From Agromyces sp. Soil535 (GTDB taxonomy: Bacteria; Actinomycetota; Actinomycetes; Actinomycetales; Microbacteriaceae): DNA of 64,000 bases. Positions 48,480 to 58,195 of this stretch are shown piece by piece. The position numbers and the translations under genes are program-made. Every line of letters begins with the position of its first letter. Positions within the stretch are counted from its first letter, which is position 1. The notes under the pieces were generated by a model. It did no database searches, had not been told where the DNA came from, and saw nothing but the letters and a program-made list of their open reading frames with translations. The stretch covers positions 188,504-252,503 of the forward strand of contig NZ_LMRW01000001.1 of assembly GCF_001428255.1 (NCBI RefSeq). The letters are read 5' to 3'.

Positions 48480-48638
48480 ATGTACGCTGCACTGTGGCGA
48501 GTGCTCCCCGGCCCGATCTGGCTGCGGATCATCCTGCTCCTGCTGCTCGTCGCGGCAGTCGTCCTCGCTCTCTTCACCTGGGTCTTCCCCTGGGTGGACG
48601 GCATCGTCAATCCGATCGAAGTCACGGTGGAAACATGA
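48480..48638 (+). CDS. 52-residue membrane protein between sortase and glutamine amidotransferase
   Basis: The frame starts one base after the sortase stop and ends by overlapping the next start (ATGA). It encodes one strong membrane helix (LRIILLLLLVAAVVLALFTW) flanked by WRVLPGPIW and FPWVDGIVNPIEVTVET. The tight junctions on both sides and the clean hydrophobic segment make it a real gene despite its size. Function is unknown; association with the sortase or wall enzymes is possible. Confidence 0.75.
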   Translation: MYAALWRVLPGPIWLRIILLLLLVAAVVLALFTWVFPWVDGIVNPIEVTVET

Positions 48639-49273
48639 CCCGCGTTCTCGTCATCGACAACTACGACAGCTTCGTCTACACGCTGAACGGCTACCTCCAG
48701 GAGCTCGGCGCCGAGACCGAGGTCGTGCGCAACGACGCGATCGAGGCGGCCGACGTGCCCGCGCGCATCGCCCAGTACGACGCCGTGCTCATCTCGCCCG
48801 GACCGGGCAAGCCCGCGGATGCCGGAGTGTCGATCCCCGTGGTCCAGGCCGCCCTCACGGCGGGGCAGCCGCTGCTCGGCGTGTGCCTCGGCCACCAGGC
48901 GATCGCAGAGGCGTTCGGCGCCACGGTCACGAACACCGAGGAGCTCATGCACGGCAAGACGTCGCGCATCACGCACGACGACAGCGACTTCTACGACGGG
49001 GTGCCGCAGCCGTTCACGGCGACTCGCTATCACTCGCTCGCGGTGGTCGACGGCACGGTGCCGCCCGAACTCGTCGTCACGAGCCGCACGCAGGGCGGCG
49101 TGATCATGGGCCTCCGCCACGAGTCGGCGCCGATCTACGGCGTGCAGTTCCACCCCGAATCGGTGCTCACCGAGGGCGGCTACCGGATGCTCGGCAACTG
49201 GCTCGCCGTCGCGGGGCTGCCCGAGGCCCGCGAGCGTGCCGTGCACCTGAATCCCCTGGTGCGCACGAACTGA
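48635..49273 (+). CDS. pabA: Glutamine amidotransferase, anthranilate/aminodeoxychorismate synthase component II
   Basis: The 212-residue class I amidotransferase has RVLVIDNYDSFVYTLNGYLQ, the oxyanion strand LISPGPGKPADAG, the nucleophile in GVCLGHQAIAEAF, and the catalytic His-Glu in YGVQFHPESVLTEGG. It supplies ammonia to a chorismate-using partner for folate or tryptophan. No component I gene is nearby, so which pathway it serves is open; mycobacteria have the same orphan copy beside pknB. It overlaps the 52-residue gene and converges on pknB. Confidence 0.92.
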   Translation: MTRVLVIDNYDSFVYTLNGYLQELGAETEVVRNDAIEAADVPARIAQYDAVLISPGPGKPADAGVSIPVVQAALTAGQPLLGVCLGHQAIAEAFGATVTNTEELMHGKTSRITHDDSDFYDGVPQPFTATRYHSLAVVDGTVPPELVVTSRTQGGVIMGLRHESAPIYGVQFHPESVLTEGGYRMLGNWLAVAGLPEARERAVHLNPLVRTN

Positions 49274-49310
49274 GGCGCGCCGCGCGAGGCGCTCGCGCCG
49301 AGCGTGGGCG

Positions 49311-51005
49311 TCAGCCCGCGCAGTAGGTGAGCTCGACCTCGGAGCGCTGCGGCACATCGCCCGGCGCAAGCGACTGCCGGGTCACCGGCGAGCCCGGCTG
49401 CGACTTGCATGACGGGTCGGGCTTCGGCACCGGGGTCAACTGCAGGTTCTCGGCCGAGAGGTACGACGACGCAGCGGACAGCGTCTGCCCTGTGAGGTCG
49501 GTGAGCGTCACGAGTCCGCTCGAGATGCGGAAGTCGACCGGCGATCCGGCCTCGGCGGACGTGCCGGCCTCGGGCGTCGTGCCGAGCACCGTGTCCGCAG
49601 CCACGGACGGCGAGTTCTCACGGGTCTCGGTGCCGGGGGTCAGGCCGGCGGCCTGGACGTCGGCCTTCGCCTGGTCGAGGGTCTTGTTGCGCACGTCGGG
49701 CACGGTCACGGGCTCTCGCCCGGTCGAGACGTACACGGTGATCGGCGTGTCGGTGTCGACGATCTCCTCCGCGGGAGGATCGGTGCGGATGACCTGGCCG
49801 GCCGGCACCGTCTCGCTCGACTCGTCGATGCGCGTGGCCGGCAGGCCCAGCTCCTGGAGTTGCTGCACCGCCTCCTCGTAGGTGACGCCGGCGAGGGCCG
49901 GGATCTCCCTGGCGTTCGACGGCAGGTCGTCGGTGGGTTGCAGGTTGAACGCCCAGTACATGACCGCGATCACGATGACCACCACGGCGATGATGCCCGA
50001 CCAGATCCAGATCGCCGGCGGACGACGCTGCGTGCGCGTCATCGTCTCGTCCTCGGCGAGCTGTCGCAGGGCGAGCTCCGAGCTGGACAGCGAGCTCGTG
50101 GGCGCGCCGAAGAGCATGGTCGCCTCATCGGGCTGGCGATGCACCGGCACGCGACCGGATGCCGCGGTGTCGACATCGGCCCGGAACTCGGCCGCCGTCT
50201 GATAGCGCTCCTCGCGGCTCTTCGTGAGCGCGTGCAGCACGACGGCGTCGAGCGCAGGAGACACCTTCGGGTTGATGACGCTCGGCTTGACGGGCCGCTC
50301 GCTCACGTGCTGGTACGCGACTGCCACGGGGGTGTCGCCGCGGAACGGCGGCCGCCCCGTGAGCATCTCGAAGAGCACCACGCCGGTGGAGTACAGGTCG
50401 GTGCGGGCGTCGACCGTCTCGCCCTTGGCCTGCTCGGGGGAGAAGTACGAGGCGGTGCCGAGGATCGCCGTGGTCTGCGCCACTGTCGTCGACGAATCGG
50501 AGACCGCACGGGCGATGCCGAAGTCCATCACCTTCACCTGGCCGGTGGTGGTGATCATGATGTTGCCCGGCTTGATGTCGCGGTGCACGACGCCGGCGCG
50601 ATGCGAGTACTCGAGCGCGGTGAGCACCCCGTCGATGACGCGCACGGCCGCGACGGGGTCGAGCGGGCCGTCGTGGATGATGTCCTTCAGGAGCCGGCCC
50701 TCGACGTACTCCATGACGATGAAGGGCAGCTGCACCTCGTGGCCGGCCGAGTCGATCACCGTCTCCTCGCCGGCATCGAACACCCGCACGATCGTGGGGT
50801 GCGCCATGCGCGCGGCGGACTGCGCCTCCTGCCGGAAGCGCATGCGGAACGCGGGGTCGGTGGCGAGTTGCGGCTTCAGGAGCTTGATCGCCACCTGGCG
50901 GCCGAGTCGCGTGTCGGATCCCACGTGCACGTCGGACATGCCGCCGCGACCGATGAGCGCACCCACGCGGTAGCGTCCCGCGAGCACGCGTCCTTCATCG
51001 CTCAC
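49311..51005 (-). CDS. pknB: Serine/threonine protein kinase PknB with PASTA domains
   Basis: The 564-residue receptor kinase has a cytoplasmic kinase (residues about 12-270) with GRGGMSDVHVG, Lys41 in [16 protein letters not shown] and DFGIARAV. One membrane helix (WIWSGIIAVVVIVIAVMYWA) follows at about residue 345. The outside part has three PASTA repeats, which sense muropeptides or lipid II. It controls growth and division by phosphorylating targets such as FhaA and MurJ partners. It is the last gene of the fhaA-pknB operon, 50 bases after pknA. Confidence 0.96.
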   Translation of the reverse strand: MSDEGRVLAGRYRVGALIGRGGMSDVHVGSDTRLGRQVAIKLLKPQLATDPAFRMRFRQEAQSAARMAHPTIVRVFDAGEETVIDSAGHEVQLPFIVMEYVEGRLLKDIIHDGPLDPVAAVRVIDGVLTALEYSHRAGVVHRDIKPGNIMITTTGQVKVMDFGIARAVSDSSTTVAQTTAILGTASYFSPEQAKGETVDARTDLYSTGVVLFEMLTGRPPFRGDTPVAVAYQHVSERPVKPSVINPKVSPALDAVVLHALTKSREERYQTAAEFRADVDTAASGRVPVHRQPDEATMLFGAPTSSLSSSELALRQLAEDETMTRTQRRPPAIWIWSGIIAVVVIVIAVMYWAFNLQPTDDLPSNAREIPALAGVTYEEAVQQLQELGLPATRIDESSETVPAGQVIRTDPPAEEIVDTDTPITVYVSTGREPVTVPDVRNKTLDQAKADVQAAGLTPGTETRENSPSVAADTVLGTTPEAGTSAEAGSPVDFRISSGLVTLTDLTGQTLSAASSYLSAENLQLTPVPKPDPSCKSQPGSPVTRQSLAPGDVPQRSEVELTYCAG

Positions 51006-51055
51006 CCTGCAGCTCCGTCCTCGTGTCCTGTCTTCTCGTCAGTCTCGCCTCGGCG

Positions 51056-52756
51056 TCACGGCTGTTCGATGTCCACCGTGAATGCCGGGGAGAACGGCGA
51101 GTCGAGCTGGCCGCAGAAGTAGCGGAACGTCACGTCGAACGAGCCGTTCGGGGTGTTGTTGACGTTGATCTGTGCGCTCGTGGTGCCAGGGCCGAAGACG
51201 GGGTTGTTCGGCACCGTCGCGTCGCCGGTCACGGCGACCTCGTAGCCGCTCAGCGTCTGGCCGGCCGGACAACTCTGCGCGGTCCAGTTCACGGTGATCT
51301 GGCCCACGTCGGCCTGGACGGGGTTGGTGTCCGTCGTCGGTGCGTCGGTCGGCGCGCTCGGTGCGACAGGGTCGGTGAGGTAGGTGAGCGTGATCGTGGT
51401 GCCGGGCTGCACGGGGCCGCTCGGGTTGACCTCGGACACGGTGTTGGCCTGGCCCGGCTCGGTCGCCGCGGCCCCGGCCTCGCGCACGACCGGCAGGCCG
51501 AGCGCCTCGATGGCCGCCGCCGCGTCATCGACGTTCATGCCGATGTACGAGTCGCGGTCGACCTGGATCGTTTGGGGCGCCTCAGTCGTGGGGGGCGCGC
51601 TCTGCGTCGTCGGCGGTGCGCTGGTGGATGTCGGGCGACTGGTCGTCGTCGTCGGCGTGGTACCGCCGCCCGCGTTGTTCAGCGCGAGCGCGATGATGGT
51701 GCCGATCAGCACGATCGCGAGGATCGCGATGAGGACGATGAGCGGCCAGGTCCACGGGCTGCGCTTCTTCTCGGCGGGCTCCTCCTCCTCGCCCTCGATC
51801 GGGCCGGCGCCACCCGCACTGGCGGACGGCAGCACCGTCGTGGCGGCCGTGGCCCCCTGCTGCGAGAGGAGCATGGTCGCCGCCATCGCACCGGCGGCGC
51901 CGAGCACGGCGGGCACCGCAGCGGCGGCTCCCTGCACGTCTCCGCGTCGGAGGGCTGTGGCCGCGCGCGCGAGGTGCGCCGCCGACTGCGGTCGGTCGGC
52001 GGGGTTCTTCGCGATGCACGCGTACACGAGGTTGCGCACCGGCTCGGACACCGTGACCGGCAGGTCGGGCGGCGTCTCGTTGATCTGCGCCATCGCGATG
52101 GCCACCTGCGACTCGCCCGTGAACGGACGGCGGCCCGCGAGCGCCTCGTAGGCCACGATGCCGAGCGAGTAGATGTCGGTGGTGGGCGACGCGGGGTGAC
52201 CCGACGCCTGCTCGGGCGAGAGGTACTGCACCGTGCCCATGACCTGGCCCGTGGCGGTGAGCGGCACCTGGTCGGCGATGCGCGCGATGCCGAAGTCGGT
52301 GATCTTCACGCGCCCGTCGGGCGTGATGAGCAGGTTGCCGGGCTTGATGTCGCGGTGCACGAGCCCGGCCGCGTGCGCGGCCTGGAGCGCCGCCGCGGTC
52401 TGCGCGACGATGTCGAGCACCTTGTCGGTGGAGAGCACGTGCTCACGCTCGAGGATGGTCGAGAGCGCCTCGCCGGGCACCAGCTCCATGACGAGGTAGG
52501 CGCTGCCCTCCTCCTCGCCGTAGTCGAAGACGTTCGCGATGCCCTCGTGGTTCACGAGCGCGGCGTGCCGGGCCTCGGCGCGGAAGCGCTCGAGGAATCC
52601 GGGGTCGCCGAGGTACTCGTCCTTCAGGATCTTGATCGCGACCTGGCGGCCGATGACGAGGTCGGTGGCCTGCCACACCTCGCCCATCCCGCCGATCGCG
52701 ATCCGGGACTGCAGTTCGTAGCGCCCTCCGAAGGTGAGCCCTGCGCTCGGTCTCAT
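51056..52756 (-). CDS. pknA: Serine/threonine protein kinase PknA-like, with an extracellular PASTA and an FN3-like end
   Basis: This 566-residue kinase has [30 protein letters not shown] and [10 protein letters not shown] in the cytoplasmic domain (about 12-270), then a juxtamembrane linker and a membrane helix ([20 protein letters not shown]). The outside part has a Thr/Pro-rich stalk, one PASTA-like unit ([20 protein letters not shown]) and a final segment resembling a fibronectin type III fold ([16 protein letters not shown]). PknA usually lacks such an outer region. ATG overlaps the pbpA stop (ATGA). Confidence 0.92.
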   Translation of the reverse strand: MRPSAGLTFGGRYELQSRIAIGGMGEVWQATDLVIGRQVAIKILKDEYLGDPGFLERFRAEARHAALVNHEGIANVFDYGEEEGSAYLVMELVPGEALSTILEREHVLSTDKVLDIVAQTAAALQAAHAAGLVHRDIKPGNLLITPDGRVKITDFGIARIADQVPLTATGQVMGTVQYLSPEQASGHPASPTTDIYSLGIVAYEALAGRRPFTGESQVAIAMAQINETPPDLPVTVSEPVRNLVYACIAKNPADRPQSAAHLARAATALRRGDVQGAAAAVPAVLGAAGAMAATMLLSQQGATAATTVLPSASAGGAGPIEGEEEEPAEKKRSPWTWPLIVLIAILAIVLIGTIIALALNNAGGGTTPTTTTSRPTSTSAPPTTQSAPPTTEAPQTIQVDRDSYIGMNVDDAAAAIEALGLPVVREAGAAATEPGQANTVSEVNPSGPVQPGTTITLTYLTDPVAPSAPTDAPTTDTNPVQADVGQITVNWTAQSCPAGQTLSGYEVAVTGDATVPNNPVFGPGTTSAQINVNNTPNGSFDVTFRYFCGQLDSPFSPAFTVDIEQP

Positions 52757-54207
52757 GTATTCAGCACCGCCTCTAGTACCTGCTTTGCGATGGGTGCGGC
52801 GATGAGATTGCCGTACCCCTCCTGACCAAGTCCCCCGCCATCCTCCACGAGTACCGTGATCGCATACTGAGGGTTGTCGGCGGGGGCAAAACCTGTGAAC
52901 CACAAGGTGTAAGGGTCATCCTCGCCGTTCTCTGCTGTGCCTGTCTTACCGGCCACGCTGACGCCGTCTATTCTTGCATTACTCGCAGCACCGTTCTCGA
53001 CGCCGTTCACCATCATCTGCACCATCGTGTTCGCCGTCTCCTCGCTGATCGCGCGGCCGAATTCAGCCGGTTCGAACTCCTGTAGCGGACTGAAGTCGGG
53101 TGCGGTGATCGCGTCCACGAGGTTGGGGTTCATGACGATGCCGCCGTTCGCGATCGCGGCCGACACCATGGCCATCTGCATCGGCGTCGCGCGCACGTCG
53201 CCCTGGCCGAACGCGGTCAGCCCGGTCTGCGCCTCGTCGAGCACGCGCGGGTAGGTGCTCGGCTCGGTGACGGTCGGGATCTCGAACTCGGTGTTGAACC
53301 CGAACTTCTCGGCCTGCTCGCGGATCGCGGCGTCGCCGAGCTCCATGCCGAGCTCGGCCATCGGGATGTTGCATGAGAGGCGCAGCGCGTCGGCGAGGGT
53401 GACCTCCGCACCGCCGCCGCAGGTGCCGCCGCCGGAGTTGCGCACGACGGCGTCCGTGCCGGGCAGGGTGAGCGACGCCGGGTTCGGGAAGGTGGACTGG
53501 GGGGTGTACTGGCCCGATTCGAGCGCGGCCGCCGTGACGACGAGCTTGAAGGTCGAACCGGGCGGGTTCATGTCCCCCCCGGTGGCTCGGTTGAACAGCG
53601 GGTCGCTCGGGTCCGCAAGCAGCCCCTCGTAGGTGGCCTGCACCTCGGCGCCGTTGTGCACGGCGAGCGCGTTCGGGTCGTACGTCGGCTTCGTGACCAT
53701 CGCGAGGATGCGCCCGGTCGAGGGCTCCGTCACGATCACGGCGCCGGTGTAGTCGCCGAGGGCGTCCCAGGCGGCCTGCTGTGCGACCGGGTCGATGGCC
53801 ACCTCGACGGATGCCCCCATCGGGTCCTGCCCGGAGATCAGTCGGTTGAGCTGGTCGAAGAACTGGCTCGAGCTCTGCCCGCTGAGGTAGGAGTTGACCG
53901 ACTGCTCGAGCCCGGTCGCCTCGCCGTTGACCGGGATGTACCCCGTGACGGGTGCGTAGAGCGGCCCGTTCGAATAGACGCGCTGGAACTTGTAGTCATC
54001 GTCGGACGGCTGCGAGGACGCGATCGGGTCGCCGCCGACGAGGATCGGCCCACGCTCGACCGAGTAGCTCTCGTAGAGCGTGCGCGAGTTGCGTGGATCG
54101 GAGGCGAGGGCGTCGGCCTGCACGTACTGGATGACCGTCGCCGACACGAACAGCGCCAGGAACATGAGAAGCGCGACGATCGTCACGCGCTTGAGCTCAC
54201 GGTTCAT
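52753..54207 (-). CDS. pbpA: Penicillin-binding protein (class B transpeptidase)
   Basis: The 484-residue protein has a short cytoplasmic start, one membrane helix ([20 protein letters not shown]), a dimerisation/linker region and the transpeptidase domain. Active-site motifs are all present: SxxK as PGSTFKLV, SxN as LSCNIP, and KTG as AGKTGTAEN. It cross-links peptidoglycan with RodA, encoded just upstream with an overlapping stop/start. This is the PbpA of the actinobacterial growth operon. Confidence 0.95.
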   Translation of the reverse strand: MNRELKRVTIVALLMFLALFVSATVIQYVQADALASDPRNSRTLYESYSVERGPILVGGDPIASSQPSDDDYKFQRVYSNGPLYAPVTGYIPVNGEATGLEQSVNSYLSGQSSSQFFDQLNRLISGQDPMGASVEVAIDPVAQQAAWDALGDYTGAVIVTEPSTGRILAMVTKPTYDPNALAVHNGAEVQATYEGLLADPSDPLFNRATGGDMNPPGSTFKLVVTAAALESGQYTPQSTFPNPASLTLPGTDAVVRNSGGGTCGGGAEVTLADALRLSCNIPMAELGMELGDAAIREQAEKFGFNTEFEIPTVTEPSTYPRVLDEAQTGLTAFGQGDVRATPMQMAMVSAAIANGGIVMNPNLVDAITAPDFSPLQEFEPAEFGRAISEETANTMVQMMVNGVENGAASNARIDGVSVAGKTGTAENGEDDPYTLWFTGFAPADNPQYAITVLVEDGGGLGQEGYGNLIAAPIAKQVLEAVLNT

Positions 54208-55616
54208 CCGTCGATCACCAGCCTCGGATGATTGCGCACCGTATCGGAGAGCCGCAACAGCAACGCGACGATGACCCAGTTCGCCACGAGCGACGAGCCG
54301 CCGGCCGCGAGGAACGGCGTGGTGAGGCCGGTGAGCGGGATGACCCGGGTGACGCCGCCGACCACGATGAACACCTGCAGCGCGATCACGAACGCGAGCC
54401 CGACGCCGAGGAGCTTGCCGAAGTCGTCCTGCCCGGCGAACCCGATGCGGAACCCGCGGGCGACGAACAGCACGTACAGGGCGAGGATCGCGAAGATGCC
54501 CGCGAGGCCGAGCTCCTCGCCGAGGCTCGCGATGATGTAGTCGCTCTGCGGCACCGGCGTGATGTCGGGCCGGCCCTGGCCCCAGCCCGTGCCGATGAGC
54601 CCGCCGTTCGCCAGACCGAAGAGTCCCTGCACGAGCTGGTAGCTGCCGCCGAACTCCTGGTCGAAGCGCTCGGGGCTGAACGGGTCGAGCCAGTTCGCGA
54701 AGCGGTTGCCGACGTAGTCGAGGGTCTGGCTCGCGATGAGCGCGCCGCCGACGAAGAGGCTGACCCCGAGCACCACCCACGAGAGCCGGCTCGTGGCGAC
54801 GTAGAGCATCACGAGGAAGAGGCCGAAGTAGAGCAGGGCGGTGCCGAGGTCGCGCTGGAACACGATGACCGCCATCGACAGCGCCCACACGACGAGCAGC
54901 GGACCGAGGTCGCGGGCGCGCGGGAACCGCATGCCGAGGAACGTCCTGCCGACCATGGACAGCGAGTCGCGGTTGCGTACGAGGTAGCCGGCGAAGAAGA
55001 CCGCCAGCGCGATCTTCGCGATCTCACCTGGCTGGAACGTGGCGATGTCGCCGATCCCGATCCACACGCGCGCACCGCTGACCTCGCGACCGATGCCGGG
55101 CACCAGCGGCAGGAGGAGCAGGACGATCGCGATCAGACCCGAGAGGTAGGTGTAGCGGAACAGCACGCGGTGGTTGCGGATCAGGAGGATCGTGGCGATG
55201 GCGGCGACGATCGCGATCGCGCTCCACACGATCTGCCGCACCGAGGCGCTCTCCCACCCGCTCTCGCCGTCGGCGATGTCGATGCGGTAGATCATCGCGA
55301 TGCCGAGTCCGTTGAGCACCGTCGCGATGGGCAGCAGGAACGGGTCGGCATCGCGCGCGACGAAGCGCATGGCGATGTGCAGACCGAACACGAGTGCCGA
55401 GAGGCCGGCGCCGAGCAGCACGAGCTGCGTGTCGATGCGCCCCATCGCACCGAGCTGCACGAGCAGGATGGCGGCGGCGTTGATGATGCAGGCCACGATG
55501 AGGAGCCACAGCTCCATGTTGCGCAGCTTCTGCGGGAGGCGGATGCGGCGCACCGTCGCGGTGGGCGGCCCGCTGGAACGGGGCGCCTCGGAGGTGCGTC
55601 CGGTGCGGTCAGTCAA
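54204..55616 (-). CDS. rodA: SEDS-family peptidoglycan polymerase RodA/FtsW
   Basis: This polytopic 470-residue protein is a SEDS glycosyltransferase that polymerises lipid II. About 12 hydrophobic segments are seen, with the family motifs FQPGEIAKIALAVFFAGYLV, QRDLGTALLYFGLFLVMLYV and GLTTPFLAAGGSSLVANWVI. It is paired with the class B PBP downstream (4-base overlap). It overlaps the phosphatase gene by eight bases. Confidence 0.95.
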   Translation of the reverse strand: MTDRTGRTSEAPRSSGPPTATVRRIRLPQKLRNMELWLLIVACIINAAAILLVQLGAMGRIDTQLVLLGAGLSALVFGLHIAMRFVARDADPFLLPIATVLNGLGIAMIYRIDIADGESGWESASVRQIVWSAIAIVAAIATILLIRNHRVLFRYTYLSGLIAIVLLLLPLVPGIGREVSGARVWIGIGDIATFQPGEIAKIALAVFFAGYLVRNRDSLSMVGRTFLGMRFPRARDLGPLLVVWALSMAVIVFQRDLGTALLYFGLFLVMLYVATSRLSWVVLGVSLFVGGALIASQTLDYVGNRFANWLDPFSPERFDQEFGGSYQLVQGLFGLANGGLIGTGWGQGRPDITPVPQSDYIIASLGEELGLAGIFAILALYVLFVARGFRIGFAGQDDFGKLLGVGLAFVIALQVFIVVGGVTRVIPLTGLTTPFLAAGGSSLVANWVIVALLLRLSDTVRNHPRLVIDG

Positions 55617-56841
55617 CGGAGTCCTCCAGTCGCTGCACGATGCGGAACGCCTCGGAGAACGAGCCCGCGCTGATGGTCTGCTCCACTCGCTGCTGGTCGT
55701 AGGTGCGCAGGTCGGCCACGTCGATGGCGGTCTCGGTGTGCAGCTCGTGCAGCGAGATCGGGCCGAGGTCCTGCTGGATGCCCTGGAAGATCGCCACGCG
55801 GCCGTTGGACTCGCCCACGTAGTAGCGGGTCTGCGTCCACTGGTAGCCGAGCACGAAGGTGGCGACGATCGCCCCGATGAGCAGCACGATCCAGAAGCCC
55901 CACACCCAGCGGCGACGGCGACGGCGGCGCGCGTCCTCCTCGATGAGCTCGTCGAAGTAGTCGGCCGAGTCGGGCTCGAAGTGCGTCTCCTGCACCGGGT
56001 GCGGGCGGAACGGCGCGAGACGGATGCCGCGGGCGCGCGCCGGCTCCGCCGCCGCGCCGAACGCGAGCGGCGCTGCCGCCGAGCCGACGACCAACGGCGG
56101 CGTGGCGGGCGCCGGAGGCTCGCCGATGTCGACGATCACGACGGTGACGTTGTCGGGCGCCCCGCCGTCGAGCGACGCCTTGACGAGCCGGTCGGCCACC
56201 TGCTTGGCACCCGCGTCGGACGAGAGCACATCGTGCAGCTCGCCGAACGCCACGACGCCGGAGAGGCCGTCGGAGCAGAGCATCCAGCGATCGCCGGCGC
56301 GGGTGTCGAGCACCATCGAGTCGATCTCGGGGGAGCTCTCGACGTCGCCGAGCACGCGCATGAGCACCGAGCGCCGCGGGTGCACCATCGCCTCCTCGGC
56401 GGTGATGCGCCCGGCGTCGACGAGGCGTTGCACGAACGTGTGGTCGGTGGAGATCTGGCTGAGCTCACCCGACCGCAGCAGGTAGATGCGCGAGTCGCCG
56501 ATGTGCGAGATCACGACCCGGTCGCCGTCGATCAGGAGGGCGCTCACGGTGGTGCCCATGCCCGTGAGCTCGGAGTGCTCGGCGACGGTCTCGGCGAGCT
56601 GGCGGTTCGCGGCGATCAGGGCGCCCTCGAGGGCGGCCGCGGCATCCGGCGCGGACAGGTAGTCGCCGTCGGCGTCGGCGATGCGGCGGGTCGCGATGGC
56701 GCTCGCCACGTCGCCGCCGGCGTGCCCGCCCATGCCGTCGGCGACGAGGAACAGGTTGCGCCCGGCGTAGCCGGAGTCCTGGTTGTTCGAGCGGACCCGC
56801 CCGACGTGCGAGACCGCAGCGCTCGCCTTGACCGTGGCCAT
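55609..56841 (-). CDS. pstP: PP2C-type protein phosphatase (PstP-like)
   Basis: The 410-residue phosphatase reverses the action of PknA/PknB. The PP2C domain (residues about 1-240) has RSNNQDSGY, FLVADGMGGHAGGDVAS, SHIGDSRIYLLR, WMLCSDGLSGVV and DNVTVVIVD, supplying the Asp residues for the metal centre. A linker, one membrane helix (WGFWIVLLIGAIVATFVLGY) and an extracellular domain of about 75 residues follow. Confidence 0.95.
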   Translation of the reverse strand: MATVKASAAVSHVGRVRSNNQDSGYAGRNLFLVADGMGGHAGGDVASAIATRRIADADGDYLSAPDAAAALEGALIAANRQLAETVAEHSELTGMGTTVSALLIDGDRVVISHIGDSRIYLLRSGELSQISTDHTFVQRLVDAGRITAEEAMVHPRRSVLMRVLGDVESSPEIDSMVLDTRAGDRWMLCSDGLSGVVAFGELHDVLSSDAGAKQVADRLVKASLDGGAPDNVTVVIVDIGEPPAPATPPLVVGSAAAPLAFGAAAEPARARGIRLAPFRPHPVQETHFEPDSADYFDELIEEDARRRRRRRWVWGFWIVLLIGAIVATFVLGYQWTQTRYYVGESNGRVAIFQGIQQDLGPISLHELHTETAIDVADLRTYDQQRVEQTISAGSFSEAFRIVQRLEDSVD

Positions 56842-56844
56842 GGG

Positions 56845-57393
56845 CTACCGCCGCAGCTCGAACGTCGTCGCTCCGACCTTGACGGTGGCTCCGAGCGGAA
56901 TGGGGGTCGGCACGGTCACTCGGGAGCCGTTGAGGAAGGTGCCGTTCGTGGAGTCGAGGTCCTGGATCATCCACCGGCCGTTCCACAGCATGAGCCGGGC
57001 GTGGTGGGTGGAGGTGTAGTCGTCGCGGATGATGATCGCCGAGTCGCTCGAGCGGCCGATGGTGATCTCGTCGCGGCCGAGCGGGAACTCGGCGCCCGCC
57101 TTCTGGCCGCTCGTGATGACGAGGCGCGTGGCGTTCTCGGTCGACGCGGTCTCGCCGCCGGGTCCCGACGCGGGTGCCGCCGGGTGGGCGGCTGTCGGCG
57201 ACGCGGACGCCACCGGCGAGGACGGGAACGGGGATGCCGCGACGGGCACGCCGCCCGCGGGCGTGTCGGGCTGCAGTTTGCGCACCCGCTGCCCGAACAG
57301 GTCGCTGCGGAGCGAGTACACGATCGCGAAGATGAAGACCCAGAGCAGCAGGAGGAATCCGAGCTGGAGGACCAGGAGGGTGAGTTCGCTCAT
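56845..57393 (-). CDS. fhaB: FHA-domain membrane protein FhaB
   Basis: The 182-residue protein starts with a membrane helix (LTLLVLQLGFLLLLWVFIFA), continues through a Pro/Ala linker and ends in a forkhead-associated domain (ITIGRSSDSAIIIRDDYTST, NGRWMIQDLDSTNGTFLNGS) that binds phosphothreonine. In mycobacteria this protein (FipA/FhaB) links the kinases to division proteins. It overlaps fhaA by four bases and lies three bases before pstP. Confidence 0.94.
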   Translation of the reverse strand: MSELTLLVLQLGFLLLLWVFIFAIVYSLRSDLFGQRVRKLQPDTPAGGVPVAASPFPSSPVASASPTAAHPAAPASGPGGETASTENATRLVITSGQKAGAEFPLGRDEITIGRSSDSAIIIRDDYTSTHHARLMLWNGRWMIQDLDSTNGTFLNGSRVTVPTPIPLGATVKVGATTFELRR

Positions 57394-58130
57394 TCTCCGG
57401 GCCCCCAGAACCCGCCCATGTCGTGGCGCTGGGTGGCAGGGTCGGCGCCGCGGCCGGGGGGCGCGGAGGCCTGTGCCAGCACGCGGAAGACGATGCGGGA
57501 ACGCCCGATGGTGATGACCGAGTCGGGTTCGAGCACGGCGTCCCTGATGGGGGCGCCGTTCAGCTGGGTGCCGTTCGTGGAGCCCAGGTCGCGCACGCGG
57601 GCCCGCGTGCCGTCCCACTGCACCTCGGCGTGACGTCGCGACGCGCCGGAGTCGTCGATCGTGAGATCGGCCTCGCTGCCGCGGCCGATGACCGTGCGGC
57701 CCTTGAGGATCGGGTGGCGCTTGCCGGCGACGTCGAGCACCGGCGTCCAGGCGACCTCGCCCTTGACGTTGCGCGAGTCCACCTGCACCATGCCCTCCGA
57801 GAGGCCGGGGTCGGCCTGCAGCGCGATCGAGATGCCGCCCGCGAACTGGAAACGCTGGCTCGCGGCGTGCTTCTGCACGAGGTCGGTGAGCTCGTCGATG
57901 AGGGCCGGGCCGAGGCCCGCCATGCGGTCGTGGTCGGTCGGCGACATCCGCACCGTGAACGTGTTCGGCACGAGCACGCGGTCGCGTGAGACGACCGCCG
58001 CCTTCGTGTCGATCTCCCGCTTCAGCGCTGCGGTGATCTCGACGGGCTGCAGCCCCGAGCGGAAGGTCTTCGCGAAGGCGCCGTTGACGGCGCGCTCGAG
58101 ACCCTTCTCGAAGTTGTCCAGTAGGCCCAC
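57390..58130 (-). CDS. fhaA: FHA-domain protein FhaA (DUF3662 plus FHA)
   Basis: This 246-residue protein has the N-terminal DUF3662 domain (MGLLDNFEKGLERAVNGAFA, QPVEITAALKREIDTKAAVV, VPNTFTVRMSPTDHDRM) followed by an FHA domain (GRTVIGRGSEADLTIDDSGA, RDLGSTNGTQLNG). FhaA regulates peptidoglycan synthesis by binding phosphorylated MurJ-associated partners. The linker between the two domains is much shorter than in the mycobacterial protein. It is the first gene of the operon; the 65-base gap to the GH65 gene must hold the promoter. Confidence 0.95.
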   Translation of the reverse strand: MGLLDNFEKGLERAVNGAFAKTFRSGLQPVEITAALKREIDTKAAVVSRDRVLVPNTFTVRMSPTDHDRMAGLGPALIDELTDLVQKHAASQRFQFAGGISIALQADPGLSEGMVQVDSRNVKGEVAWTPVLDVAGKRHPILKGRTVIGRGSEADLTIDDSGASRRHAEVQWDGTRARVRDLGSTNGTQLNGAPIRDAVLEPDSVITIGRSRIVFRVLAQASAPPGRGADPATQRHDMGGFWGPGE

Positions 58131-58195
58131 AGGTCTCCCGATCCCGTTCCGTGATTGTGTGACATGGTAGCCCGAGCGGCTGAGAACGCTTGCGT

